From the NCBI RefSeq assembly GCF_000826685.1, contig NZ_JROO01000034.1, forward strand, positions 1 through 64,000: 64,000 bases of DNA. The letters are read 5' to 3'. Of the stretch, positions 41,423 to 50,598 are shown piece after piece. Numbering within the stretch: the first letter of the stretch is position 1; every line of letters starts with the position of its first letter. Source of the DNA: Streptomonospora alba (lineage in GTDB: Bacteria > Actinomycetota > Actinomycetes > Streptosporangiales > Streptosporangiaceae). The notes under the pieces were generated by a model. It worked only from the letters and a program-made list of their open reading frames with translations, did no database searches and was not told the DNA's origin. Made by a program: the position numbers and the translations under genes.

Positions 41423-42789
41423 GACTACTCATCGGCAACCACATCGACGACTCGATCCGCCTACGGCCCGAGACACGCGCCTGGACCCAGCGCATCGTCT
41501 GGTTCGCCCGCGACGGCGACCTGATCGTGCTCCCCGACCACCCCGACAGCCGCTTCGTGGCCTATGCGACCGCGCTGACCGGCGTCGACTCCACCACGCT
41601 GCGCTTCCATAGTCCCCCAGGCGGCCGTTACGGCCGCGCCAGCTTGGACCCGCTCAGCCTCACCGCGCCCGCGTTCGTCGCCGCCGTGGCCGCCGACCTC
41701 GGCGACGTCGAGGAGGTATTCGCCCTCTGGCCCTCGGCGCAGGTGACTCGCCTGGCCGAAGCGCTCGGCGTCGCCGACCGCTTCCCCGGAGCCAAGTTCT
41801 TCGCCCAAGGCGGCGGAGAGGTGGCCAACAACAAAGCGACCTTCCGCGCCCTGGCCGCCGGCGCCGGTGCCGCGACCCCCGCGGGGGCGGTGTGCCGCAG
41901 TCAAGCCGAGGCCGCGGCGGCGACCCACGCGCTACTCAAAACCACCACTGCGGTGGTGGTCAAACAGGCCCACAACGGCGCCGGCGTGGGCAATCAGGTC
42001 GTGACCGAGGACCCCGCGGTGGCCACCGGCCATGCCGGGGCCCGGCACCACCATCAACTGCCGCCCGGTGCAGGAGCCGTCGAAGCCTACTGGGAGCAGC
42101 ACTGGGCATGGGCCTCAGCCGCCGACCGGTTCCCCGTCGTCGTCGAGGAATTCCGGCCCGGCGCCACTTCGGTCTATGCCGAGTTCTACGCCGGCGACGA
42201 CGGTGTCCGTCCGACCGAGGCCGGGGCGCTCTACTACGCGCAGGGGCGGTTGAGCCACCAGATCGTCCCGCTGCGCTCCGAGCACCGGCAGCGGCTGGTG
42301 GGTGCCGCGGCACCATTGGCGCAGGCCTATCAGCGCCTGGGCTATCGGGGCCCACTTAGCGCCGACGCCCTTCTGGAAGACGGCGGAGGCATCCTCTTCA
42401 CCGAAGTCAATGCACAAGTCTCCGGATCGCTGCACATCTACCAGGTGATCGCCCACGCCATCGTGCAGGCCGATACCCCGCCCCAGCGCCTCGTCGTGGA
42501 GCACCACGTACCGCCCCGATGGAACGTGTCCGGGTTCGAGGAGTTCCTGCAGGCGCTCGACGAGCTGGACGTCGCCTACGACCCGCGTACCCGAACCGGA
42601 GTGATCGTGTCGATGCCCGTCATCGCGCTGGAACCGGGGGCGGCACGCTTCGTGTTCTGCATCGCCTATGCGACCGAGGCCCATCGCCGCCACGTCTACG
42701 CGCTTCTGGACGAGCGCTTCACCACCCCATCCGCATCGGCCGCGACCGGCCCCGCAGCCGCGGAGGCGTCCCCAGCACCGAGCGAATGA
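41419..42789 (+). CDS. Pre-ATP-grasp peptide ligase (PGM1-like)
   Basis: 456 aa from the GTG at 41419 (GTGA overlap). The N-terminal 130 residues (LLIGNHIDDSIRLRPETRAW; DGDLIVLPDHPDSRFVAYAT) match the pre-ATP-grasp domain. The ATP-grasp domain follows (AVVVKQAHNGAGVGNQVV as nucleotide-binding segment; PVVVEEFRPG; ILFTEVNAQVSGS with the metal-binding Glu-x-Asn). The C-terminal domain resembles PGM1_C. PGM1 joins a guanidino amino acid to the N-terminus of a ribosomal peptide in pheganomycin biosynthesis. A matching role on MRYDH-derived peptide is inferred. Confidence 0.82.
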   Translation: MRLLIGNHIDDSIRLRPETRAWTQRIVWFARDGDLIVLPDHPDSRFVAYATALTGVDSTTLRFHSPPGGRYGRASLDPLSLTAPAFVAAVAADLGDVEEVFALWPSAQVTRLAEALGVADRFPGAKFFAQGGGEVANNKATFRALAAGAGAATPAGAVCRSQAEAAAATHALLKTTTAVVVKQAHNGAGVGNQVVTEDPAVATGHAGARHHHQLPPGAGAVEAYWEQHWAWASAADRFPVVVEEFRPGATSVYAEFYAGDDGVRPTEAGALYYAQGRLSHQIVPLRSEHRQRLVGAAAPLAQAYQRLGYRGPLSADALLEDGGGILFTEVNAQVSGSLHIYQVIAHAIVQADTPPQRLVVEHHVPPRWNVSGFEEFLQALDELDVAYDPRTRTGVIVSMPVIALEPGAARFVFCIAYATEAHRRHVYALLDERFTTPSASAATGPAAAEASPAPSE

Positions 42790-42805
42790 GACAGAAGGAG
42801 CGTCG

Positions 42806-43777
42806 ATGCATTCCCCTTGCCCGACATGGCCGGCGCCGGCGACACAGTTGCGCCCCAGGTTCGCCCCCGACCGGCTAGTCCACGACCTGGCCCGGCTGAG
42901 GCGACACCGCTGGGCCAAGCAGCGCATCCACAACGCCTCCGGAGTCGGCGCCGAAACCGACGTCGACTGGCGCGTGCTCCCGCTGCGCAGCCCCGGCGGG
43001 GTCCCCGAGCGCACGGACCCCGGCGGCCCCGGCCCCGACGGTTTCGCCCCCACCGAATGGACCCACCACGCCCCCTACCTCGCCGAAGTCCTGGCCACCC
43101 TCCCGGCGCCGGTGAACGCGGCCCGCCTGATGGCGCTCGCGCCCGGTGCGGTATCAGCCGAACACTGCGACCCCAAGTACGCCCTGACCCGCGGCCTGGC
43201 ACGGATCCACCTTGTACTTTCCACCAACCCCGACGCGGTCCTCGTCTTGGACGGCACCGCCTACCGCTGGCAGCCGGGCCAGCTGTGGTTCGGCGAGTTC
43301 GCTCGCCCCCACCTGGTCCGCAACGACGGCGCCACGACCCGCGTCCACCTGGTCATCGACGCCCTGCTGACCGCCGAACTCGCCACATGGTTCCCCCGCG
43401 ACTGGGCCGAGGCCATGCACGCAGGCGCCGCCCTGATGAACCGGCCCGCCGCCGCTTTGGACTCCTCACCAGCGACCACCGTGCGCCTGCCCGCGTCCTT
43501 CCTCGACTTCGCCCCCACCGGCGGGGGCGACTCCATGCCCGCCCCCGACGAGCCCGCCATCGAGGCGCGTGTGGAACCGGCTTGGGATCAGTGGCGGCTG
43601 ACCGTAGCCGACGGCCGCGTCTTCGCCCTGGTCCACCTCGGGGAGGGGGAGTTCCGCTTCTGCGGCTGGAGCGAGCAGCGCACACTCCAGATCCGTGAAA
43701 GCGACGTGCTGCTGCGCACCCGCACCCCCACGTCCAGCCACCCGATGCCGATCCCGGCACGTCCCAACGAACACTGA
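42806..43777 (+). CDS. Aspartyl/asparaginyl beta-hydroxylase-like dioxygenase
   Basis: 323 aa from the ATG at 42806 (AGAAGGAG 6 bases upstream). The core RIHLVLSTNPDAVLVLDGTA, YRWQPGQLWFGEFARPHL and TRVHLVID aligns with the AspH fold. His120 (EHCD) and His169 (RPHLVRN) match the two iron-binding His, and Arg179 (TRVHLVID) the 2-oxoglutarate-binding Arg. AspH enzymes hydroxylate the beta carbon of Asp or Asn in peptides. The precursor carries Asp4, an obvious candidate. The C-terminal 110 residues are outside the known fold. Confidence 0.82.
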   Translation: MHSPCPTWPAPATQLRPRFAPDRLVHDLARLRRHRWAKQRIHNASGVGAETDVDWRVLPLRSPGGVPERTDPGGPGPDGFAPTEWTHHAPYLAEVLATLPAPVNAARLMALAPGAVSAEHCDPKYALTRGLARIHLVLSTNPDAVLVLDGTAYRWQPGQLWFGEFARPHLVRNDGATTRVHLVIDALLTAELATWFPRDWAEAMHAGAALMNRPAAALDSSPATTVRLPASFLDFAPTGGGDSMPAPDEPAIEARVEPAWDQWRLTVADGRVFALVHLGEGEFRFCGWSEQRTLQIRESDVLLRTRTPTSSHPMPIPARPNEH

Positions 43778-43788
43778 AAGGCCTCGGT

Positions 43789-44931
43789 ATGCGACTCAAC
43801 AGCCACAACGAATGGGCGCCGCTGAAAGAGATCGTCGTCGGCTCGGCCCAGAACTACACCTCCCACGACCGGGAGGTCTCCTTCGACCTCTTCCACCACG
43901 AGAACCTGTTCCGCTCCGATTGGGCCTATCCCCGCCTGCACACGGCGCGCGGGCCCGTCGAAGGACGGCAATGGCACCTCAAGCAGCGCTACGTCGACGA
44001 GCTCCACGAAGACGTGGAAGACCTCGCTCAACTGCTGGTCGGCCTCGGCGTCACCGTCCACCGCCCCATCCCGCTGCCGCCCGACGCCGCCCCCATCGCC
44101 GGTCTGGGCTGGCAGGCACCACCCACTCCCGCGCTCAACATCCGCGACAACACGCTCATCCTCGACAGCGAGATCATCGAAACCCCGCCGACGATCCGCT
44201 CGCGCTACCTGGAGACCCGTCTGCTCGCCCCGGTGTTCCAGCACTACTACGACCGCGGCGCGACCTGGACGACCATGCCGCGCCCCCTGCTGACGGACGC
44301 CTCCTTCGACCTGTCGTATGCACGCGATACGACCACCGCCCTCGGGGGGCCCACCGAGCCCATCGACGAGCCCGCGCCCTCGCCCTACGACGTCGGCTTC
44401 GAAATGCTGCTCGACGGCGCCCAATGCCTGCGCTTGGGTCGCGACCTGCTGGTCAACATCGCCACCGAGAACCACCGCCGCGGCTGCGACTGGCTGGAGC
44501 GCCACCTTCGGGGCCGCTACCGGATCCACCGCATCGACCGCATAGCCGACAACCACATCGACTCCATGCTGCTGGCACTACGCCCCGGCGTCTTCCTGGC
44601 CCGCCACGCCGACCTGCGCGACCAGCTGCCCGCACCGTTCGACACCTGGAAGGTGATCGTCCCTCCCGAACCCGCCGAAGGGAACTTCCCCGTCTACGAC
44701 GACGGCGATCTGCTGCTGACCAGCCCCTACATCGACCTGAACGTGCTGTCCATCGACACGGAAACCGTGCTGGTCAACGCCGACTGCCCCGAGCTCGCCA
44801 CGACGCTGGACAAGGAAGGCTTCACCGCCATCCCGGTCCGCCACCGCCACCGGCGCCTCTTCGGCGGCGGGTTCCACTGCTTCACCCTCGACACCGTGCG
44901 CGAAAGCGGTCTGGAGGATTACCGCCAGTGA
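43789..44931 (+). CDS. L-arginine amidinotransferase (guanidino transfer)
   Basis: A 380-aa protein of the glycine amidinotransferase family. WAPLKEIVVGSAQNY opens the pentein fold. Active-site residues can be placed: Asp209 (LLDGAQCLRLGRD), His256 (ADNHIDSMLLALRPG) and nucleophile Cys364 (GGGFHCFTLDTVR), matching the Asp-His-Cys triad. Such enzymes move the amidino group of arginine to an amine, giving a guanidine. It starts 11 bp after the hydroxylase and overlaps the next gene. In pheganomycin the capping amino acid is a guanidino acid, so a parallel is likely. Confidence 0.88.
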   Translation: MRLNSHNEWAPLKEIVVGSAQNYTSHDREVSFDLFHHENLFRSDWAYPRLHTARGPVEGRQWHLKQRYVDELHEDVEDLAQLLVGLGVTVHRPIPLPPDAAPIAGLGWQAPPTPALNIRDNTLILDSEIIETPPTIRSRYLETRLLAPVFQHYYDRGATWTTMPRPLLTDASFDLSYARDTTTALGGPTEPIDEPAPSPYDVGFEMLLDGAQCLRLGRDLLVNIATENHRRGCDWLERHLRGRYRIHRIDRIADNHIDSMLLALRPGVFLARHADLRDQLPAPFDTWKVIVPPEPAEGNFPVYDDGDLLLTSPYIDLNVLSIDTETVLVNADCPELATTLDKEGFTAIPVRHRHRRLFGGGFHCFTLDTVRESGLEDYRQ

Positions 44932-46196
44932 CCCGCATTCTGCTCTTGGAGGCCGCCGGCCCCGAGTCGGGCGCGCTGGCCCGCACCGCAGCGCGCCAGA
45001 ACTTCGCCGTCTACGCCGCCACCCACCCCGCGCGCTACAGCGATTACCCGCCCTGGCTGCGCGAAATACTGACCGATTGGCTCGCCACCGACTTCACCAC
45101 CCCCGACCGCGCACTGGCCGAGATCACCGCCTTCGCCCGCAGCAACCGGATCGACGCCGTCCTGACCGCCAGCGAATACCTCACCCCACTGGCCGCCCGC
45201 GCATGCGCAGCATTGGGACTGCCCGGAAACGACCTCGGCGCCGCTGAGGCAGCGCGCAACAAGGTGACCATGGCCGCCCGCTTTGACCGCTGCGGCGTCG
45301 ATGCCCCACCGACGTCGGTCCCCCACAGCGCCGATGCGGCCGCGGCCCTGACCCGCCGACCCGGCGGGCTGCCGTGCGTCGTCAAACCCGCCGAACAGGC
45401 CGGATCCCACGGCGTCACCATCGCCCATGACACCGACCAGGCGGTCGAGGGCTACCGCCGCGCCCGGCGTCTCGCCTACGAAAGCACCTACGGCCTGTCT
45501 TTGGATACCCGCGCGCTCGTGCAGCCGCTGGTAGCCGGTACCGAGTACAGCGTCGAATCGATCACCGCCCAAGGACGCAGCCATCATGTGTGCATCACCC
45601 GCAAGCACACCGTCGCCGGTATCGAAACCGGGCATGACCTGCCGGAGCTCCTGCCGCCCCACACCCGCCGCCGGATTCTCGCCGAGACCGACAAGGCACT
45701 CGCGGCGCTGGGCGTCTGCAACTCCGCCTCGCACACCGAGGTCATCGTGGAGCCCTCCGGGCGCTGCCGCATCATCGAAGTCGGCGCCCGCACCGGCGCC
45801 GGCCGCATCGGCTTTCTGATCGGCTACGCGCTGGGTATCGACTGGTGGCAAGCCTGCATCGACACCAGCCTTGCCTGCCCGGTCGAGCTCTCTGCCACAC
45901 GCAGCCGCCACGCCGCCATACGTTTCCTCACCAGCTCGCGCCACGGGACCCTGCAGGGTCTGGACCATCTCCCCACCACCGAACCCGACGTTCCCGAGAT
46001 CCACCTCCGCGCGGCCGTGGGCGAGCGGATGGAACCGACCAGCGGCAACAGCACACGCTTAGGCAGCTTCATCACCGTCGGCAGCACCTCGGAGGCGCTG
46101 TCGCGGCGCGCCGACGAACTGTTGGGCACCATCCGCGTCCGTCTCGCATCAAACGCGGCGACCCCGCCCCCGGAGACGGGAGTGCAGTACACATGA
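44928..46196 (+). CDS. ATP-grasp ligase (amino acid/peptide ligase)
   Basis: 422 aa from the GTG at 44928, which overlaps the amidinotransferase stop; GGAGGA lies 9 bases upstream. The N-terminal Rossmann-like part (MTRILLLEAAGPESGALART) precedes the ATP-grasp core (GGLPCVVKPAEQAGSHGVTI; YSVESITAQGRSHHVCITRK; IIEVGARTGAGRIGFLI with the metal-binding Glu). The pattern is that of L-amino acid ligases, not of PGM1. It could form a second amide bond on the peptide or build the capping unit. Substrates are not readable from the sequence. Confidence 0.85.
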   Translation: MTRILLLEAAGPESGALARTAARQNFAVYAATHPARYSDYPPWLREILTDWLATDFTTPDRALAEITAFARSNRIDAVLTASEYLTPLAARACAALGLPGNDLGAAEAARNKVTMAARFDRCGVDAPPTSVPHSADAAAALTRRPGGLPCVVKPAEQAGSHGVTIAHDTDQAVEGYRRARRLAYESTYGLSLDTRALVQPLVAGTEYSVESITAQGRSHHVCITRKHTVAGIETGHDLPELLPPHTRRRILAETDKALAALGVCNSASHTEVIVEPSGRCRIIEVGARTGAGRIGFLIGYALGIDWWQACIDTSLACPVELSATRSRHAAIRFLTSSRHGTLQGLDHLPTTEPDVPEIHLRAAVGERMEPTSGNSTRLGSFITVGSTSEALSRRADELLGTIRVRLASNAATPPPETGVQYT

Positions 46197-46978
46197 GGAC
46201 GCCCGCGAGCACCTCCCGGGAACCCACCGCGCAGAGCTTTGACCCGCTCTTCCCCGGAGACCAGACCGCGACGGGCTTTGCCCGCATCGCGCATCTGGCC
46301 GACCCGACACTCCCGCCAACGATCGCGCCCTGCTCATTTCTGACGTCCGACCTGCTGAAGCACATCGCCCAGGCCTTGGCGCTGCGACCTGGGCACGTGT
46401 TGGCCGATCTGGGCTGCGGCAACGGCGGCCCCGGGATGTGGCTGGCCGACCACTCCAACGTCCGCCTGATCGGTATCGACTTCTCCGCAGCCGCCCTGAC
46501 CCAGGCGACGCGGCGCACGACGGACTTCGCCTGCGGCCATCGCGCCCGCTTCGTCCTGGCCGATCTGGCCGCCACCAGCCTGCCCGACGCCAGCACCGAC
46601 GCCGCCCTATCCATCGACGCGCTGCAATACCCGGGCGATCGCCGCGCCGCCGCAGCCGAAGCCCATCGCATCCTGCGCCCCGGCGGACGACTCGTCCTCA
46701 CGGGGTGGCACCCTCACCGACCCGGCGATGCACGGCTGCCGCCACGCCATCGCCACACCGACTGGCCTGCCACCCTGCACCGTGAGGGATTCACGCACAT
46801 AACGGTGACCACGCGACCTGCCTGGGACAGCGCCTACCAGGCCATGTACCGTCTCGCCCTCGAACACGGCGACCCCGGTTCCGACACCGCGCTGCAGGGC
46901 CTGCAGCAGGAGGCCCAACAGCGCTTGCCCACCGCCCATCTCCTGCAACGCGTCGCCGTGACAGCAACGGCACGCTGA
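46193..46978 (+). CDS. Class I SAM-dependent methyltransferase
   Basis: 261 aa from the ATG at 46193 (ATGA overlap). Motif I is VLADLGCGNGGPGMWLA, the acidic loop is LIGIDFSAAAL, and ALSIDALQYPGDRRAAAAEA with ILRPGGRLVLTGWH completes the methyltransferase 11 pattern. It resembles small-molecule O- or N-methyltransferases. It is the last gene of the biosynthetic operon and lies 25 bp from the convergent kinase. Confidence 0.87.
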   Translation: MRTPASTSREPTAQSFDPLFPGDQTATGFARIAHLADPTLPPTIAPCSFLTSDLLKHIAQALALRPGHVLADLGCGNGGPGMWLADHSNVRLIGIDFSAAALTQATRRTTDFACGHRARFVLADLAATSLPDASTDAALSIDALQYPGDRRAAAAEAHRILRPGGRLVLTGWHPHRPGDARLPPRHRHTDWPATLHREGFTHITVTTRPAWDSAYQAMYRLALEHGDPGSDTALQGLQQEAQQRLPTAHLLQRVAVTATAR

Positions 46979-47003
46979 AGACCGCTGTACCGCGCCCGGC
47001 ACC

Positions 47004-47987
47004 TCAGCCCAGGTCGTCGGCGATCTGCCGCATGAGGGCATAGGTCTGGTCCACATCCCCGTGACCGGTGCGGTGGCGCTCCAACCGGATCGCGCTGATG
47101 TGGCGAGCGGTGTAGACGAGCTGCCTCCACCGGGACGCGGGCGTGTCCGGAAGCTGCCCGTAGGTCTGCCAGAAGGCCTCGCGCTCGCCCCCGCGCCGGC
47201 GCGTGGCCATGTAGATCGTCCAGTCGGCAGCCGGGTCGCCCCACAAGGTTCGGTCGCAGTCGAACACCCCGGTGATCTGGGGTTCCGCAGCGTCGGGATC
47301 CAACATGACGTTCACGGTCCACAGGTCGCCGTGGAGCAGGCGCGGCTGAGTCACCTCGTCCAGCACCGCACGGTGCTTATCGGTAACTGCGATGACCCGG
47401 CGAAGATCGGCCGAGTCGAGACCGGCGTCGTCGATGTCGGCGGCCGCGTCCTCCAAGGCCGCAAGGAACGCTTCGCTCCAGTTGGCGAAGCCGGGACCGC
47501 CCACGGGTCCGAAGTGTGCTCCGCAGACGTCGTGGATGCGGCGCGCGATCTCACCCATCTGCGCGAACAAGGCCGACCACTGCTCCCGGGGGTACGTCCC
47601 CAAATGCTCGGGAGCCGGAACGCCGGGTACCACGGTCTGCAGCAGGTAGTCGCGCGCCACAAGCTCATGGGTGAAATCCGCGGCGACCACCTGTGGCATC
47701 AGATGGGCGATCGGTGCCAAGAACGGGAGGCTGGCGTATTCGTTACGCATCAGCCGGCGCTCGCTGCGGTTCTGACGCGCAGGTTCCGGAGCCACCCGGA
47801 GGATCACCGGTGCCGTGCCGTCCGTTTCGAGGCGGTAGGTGGTGTTGTACATGCCACCGCCCAGCTCGACAGCGGCATTCGCCCGGACGTCCGGACCGAA
47901 CGCACGGTGCACGATGTGGTGGACATCATCGGCGGTCACAGGGCGTTGGAAGCCGGAGGAATCGCGTTCAATTGCCCGAAATTCCAT
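47004..47987 (-). CDS. Aminoglycoside-phosphotransferase-like kinase
   Basis: 327 aa; ATG at 47987 is chosen for GGGAGAA six bases upstream. Kinase motifs: ILRVAPEPARQNRSERRLMR (phosphate-binding and Lys/Arg region), LLHGDLWTVNVMLD (catalytic loop, His219 and Asp221) and VFDCDRTLWGDPAAD (metal-binding Asp). Length and motifs fit the APH(3')/choline-kinase superfamily. Encoded opposite to and against the end of the RiPP operon; self-resistance or activation by phosphorylation is possible. Confidence 0.82.
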   Translation of the reverse strand: MEFRAIERDSSGFQRPVTADDVHHIVHRAFGPDVRANAAVELGGGMYNTTYRLETDGTAPVILRVAPEPARQNRSERRLMRNEYASLPFLAPIAHLMPQVVAADFTHELVARDYLLQTVVPGVPAPEHLGTYPREQWSALFAQMGEIARRIHDVCGAHFGPVGGPGFANWSEAFLAALEDAAADIDDAGLDSADLRRVIAVTDKHRAVLDEVTQPRLLHGDLWTVNVMLDPDAAEPQITGVFDCDRTLWGDPAADWTIYMATRRRGGEREAFWQTYGQLPDTPASRWRQLVYTARHISAIRLERHRTGHGDVDQTYALMRQIADDLG

Positions 47988-48141
47988 ATCGAGTTCTCCC
48001 ATCGCCACATGTCCGCGGTCCACACTTCTCCTCTTGTGACATGGCTCAGCGCCCGATGTCGCCGCGATCAAATGATCTTCTCGATCGAGCGCGCAGGGCG
48101 CACCCTTGCCACAAGTTCGATGACACCTGAGAGTGTCCCAT

Positions 48142-48309
48142 CTATCTTTCCCACCGGTGGCCAGATGGGGCTTCCGCTGATGCAGCCGAAACTGCAATAC
48201 GCGGATCGGGCCTCCAGTTGTCACCAGACCCGTTGGGGTGGCGGAAGTACTTGGTGGCGTGGGCGATGACGTGCCACCCCAACGTGTACTGGGGCAACCC
48301 GGTAGGCAT
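48142..48309 (-). pseudogene. N-terminal fragment of a phage terminase large subunit
   Basis: The reading begins ATG at 48309 and reads LPQYTLGWHVIAHATKYFRH, then PNGSGDNWRP, which matches the conserved start of actinophage terminase large subunits. After about codon 33 the similarity ends and the frame stops at 48142, so over 400 residues are missing. The break near 48210 marks a recombination edge of a prophage remnant. Confidence 0.65.
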
Positions 48310-48322
48310 GATGTCGAGGCGG

Positions 48323-48801
48323 CTAGCTGGTGAAGCGACGCTGGTACTCATCGAGAGCCACCACCGCCGCTTCTTCGTCCTCGTCTGTGGTCTTGCCGCG
48401 TGGCAGCTCCACGCGGGCGCGCCGCCGGTCCCCCTCTCCCACCAGGAGGGAGGTCATCGCTTTTAGGTAGGCCGACAAGGACGCGCCCTTCAGCGGGATG
48501 GCGTCCCGCAGGATCTCGCCGTCGTCGGTGGTGCCGACCACCTGGGGGCACAGGTCGCGGGACGTGGATTCCGCGATCATGCACGCCAACGCCCAGTCGG
48601 AAGGTTATTAGAACCGGGACTGGCCGGATTGCGCGAGGGCCTCGTACCAGCGCTTGGCGACCCGGTGCCACTCGTCTTCAGCGTCCGGGGGCTCGACGGG
48701 AGTGGGGTGTCGGTTTCGGCCGTGGTGGTTTCGTCGTGGTCTTTGTTACGGCGGCGGCGTTGGGCCGACCGTTTCGGGACAGGTCCGCGCTGTCCGGACA
48801 C
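48323..48801 (-). pseudogene. Broken phage terminase small subunit gene
   Basis: GTG at 48801 follows AGGAGGTG. The start MSGQRGPVPKRSAQRRRRNK leads into a frameshift near 48687-48700. In the shifted frame the sequence continues DAEDEWHRVAKRWYEALAQS, then two TAA codons at 48605-48610, then PSDWALACMIAESTSRDL and ASLSAYLKAMTSLLVGEGDR to 48323. The pieces together form a terminase small subunit; the two stops replace the usual Tyr-Glu of the RFYEPSDW motif. One frameshift plus two stops make it non-functional. Confidence 0.8.
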
Positions 48802-48832
48802 AGCGACCACCTCCTACCGCTAAGTTCACCTC

Positions 48833-49561
48833 ATGCGTCGTGCAGAAGAAGCCGCCACCCCTCCCACGGCTCTCGACTGGTGGGGGCTCGTTATCGATGC
48901 GGCAGCGTCTGTCGCGTCGATCGTCGCTCTCATAGTCGCCGCTCTGGCAGTCCGATACGCCTGGGCCGATAGGCCACGTGCTGTGTGGCGTTTCGACGTC
49001 GACCGCGACCACTGGCGGGAACGGACGAGCGAATCCTCGAAGGTGAGGGTGGAGGAGTTAATCAGCACTCGCGATGAGCAACTAGTCATGGTCGATGTCT
49101 TCGCCGAGGGAACAGCGCTAATGCGCAGCGTCCATGTCCGGATCAAGGGGGCGGAGTTACTCGAAGGCAGCAGCAACCTTAAGCAAAACATCATGACCCG
49201 TGGATCCTCGCCGGTCACCTGCCTCTTAGCGATCCCTGACGCCGAGCAGCAGCAAAGCTATGTCGAAGTTCTCTGGGCCACCCGACGCCCGCTGCGGCAC
49301 CACGGACAACGTCTGAACCTAAGCACTGAAGAATACGAGACGTGGCGATGGCACTGGTGGCCGGCTCCTCTCCGCTTGACGGCAAAAGGAAGGTGGCGGT
49401 GGCTGAAGCTTTGGACCGTGCGAAGGAGCACGAGAAAGGGAACCTGGGTCACTGGCCGGAAGACGCCCCGCGACACCATCTACCAGGCCGAAGAGCGTCG
49501 CTACATCCGCCTGGGCACGTCCCCGAACTCCAAAACCCGTACAGAGTCCGAGCGGCCATGA
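48833..49561 (+). CDS. Hypothetical membrane protein (242 aa)
   Basis: ATG at 48833, without a strong ribosome site. One N-terminal helix (LVIDAAASVASIVALIVAAL, residues about 19-40) precedes a soluble, Trp/Arg-rich part. No named family known to me. Single-helix proteins with this layout are common as cargo in actinophage genomes. It is divergent from the broken terminase genes. Confidence 0.55.
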   Translation: MRRAEEAATPPTALDWWGLVIDAAASVASIVALIVAALAVRYAWADRPRAVWRFDVDRDHWRERTSESSKVRVEELISTRDEQLVMVDVFAEGTALMRSVHVRIKGAELLEGSSNLKQNIMTRGSSPVTCLLAIPDAEQQQSYVEVLWATRRPLRHHGQRLNLSTEEYETWRWHWWPAPLRLTAKGRWRWLKLWTVRRSTRKGTWVTGRKTPRDTIYQAEERRYIRLGTSPNSKTRTESERP

Positions 49562-49658
49562 CATTGTGTGAGGGGTAAGGACACCGCGGGGACGGTGGCC
49601 ACTTCGCGCCGACGGTGGAGGCGGCTCCACCAAAGCGGCGCCGCGCCCTACCAGATTG

Positions 49659-49999
49659 TTAGCGGTAGAACTCTAGGAGTTCCGCCTGTCGGCGTCGCGC
49701 GACGTGCGGTCGGCGTAAACCCCGTGTGCGGGGTTCCCCGGCGTCGTACGCCCCGTAGGCGTGGCGGAGGTCGTCGTCGAGGGTGACGACAACGGTTTCC
49801 GGGGTGGGGCGGGCGGCCGTCGACGACACGAACCGCCGCCCCGCCAATCCCTCCACCCCGACACCGGCCGCACGGCACAACATGTCCGCCGGCACCTCCA
49901 ACGGGCCCCGGCCGTCCACTCCCGACCCTCGGCCTCGACCGCCAGCTCCGCGGTGTCGCCCACCACCAGCGACACCACGGACACATCCCGCCCACTCAC
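49659..49999 (-). pseudogene. Frameshifted small gene
   Basis: GTG at 49999 follows GGGGGAGG. The first 31 codons read VSGRDVSVVSLVVGDTAELA; a frame change near 49903-49912 (a GGCCGGGGCCC run) is needed to continue as PLEVPADMLCRAAGVGVEGL, ending at 49659 with LLEFYR. Both halves have the codon bias of real genes. Function unknown. Could be decay or a sequencing slip in the G/C run. Confidence 0.5.
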
Positions 50000-50029
50000 C
50001 GAGCCTCCCCCACCAGATGCACCCGTATA

Positions 50030-50598
50030 TCACGCATCGGGATCGTCCGGAGCAAACAATCCGTCCTCGTTATGGACGCCCCACAGGAACCAATTGGCGT
50101 CCCTGAAATATACGCAGACATCGTTCTCCGGAAGATCTCCCTGATGATCCCACCAGTAGAACCGAACAGCCTGCCCCGGAGGGAGTACCGGGACGCCCCC
50201 TCTCCCACCTCGGTGTCTCCGTCGCGGACAAAACAAAATACGCCTGTCTTCCCGGCCGCCGCTCCGATATCCCTGATTCGCTCGCCGCTCTTGTTCGATA
50301 GCTCAAACACGAGATCGGGGCGCCACCGGCTCCTCACGTCCCCCAACAACCGCGCACTATGGAACGGTCTGTAATCGTCCGCGGGGACGCCAGGAAGCTT
50401 GTGGAACGCGACTGTTTCGGCCTGCGCCCGCATCTCTCGGATCTCCGATTCGTAGAACCGCTCAAGTTCCTTCTTCAAAACCCGGTTCTGCAAAGTCAAC
50501 GCGTGACCTTGCTTCCTCAGCAGCAGTAGCCCGGCAGTGAACGTTCCCACTGTGCCGATCGCTGCTGCCCAGTCCGGCACTGTCCCCCACACGCTCAC
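50030..50598 (-). pseudogene. Frameshifted membrane protein gene
   Basis: GTG at 50598 overlaps the previous stop. MSVWGTVPDWAAAIGTVGTF, a single membrane helix and a coiled segment follow. Within a GGGGG run near 50208 the frame must change to read LPPGQAVRFYWWDHQGDLPE, then NDVCVYFRDANWFLWGV and DPDA before TGA at 50030. Without the shift a nonsense tail runs to 49996. Probably a disabled copy of a phage-associated membrane protein. Confidence 0.55.

Noticed and set aside
47988-48141. Promoter elements between the kinase and the terminase remnant
   Set aside because: No clear -10/-35 pair or repeat could be seen.
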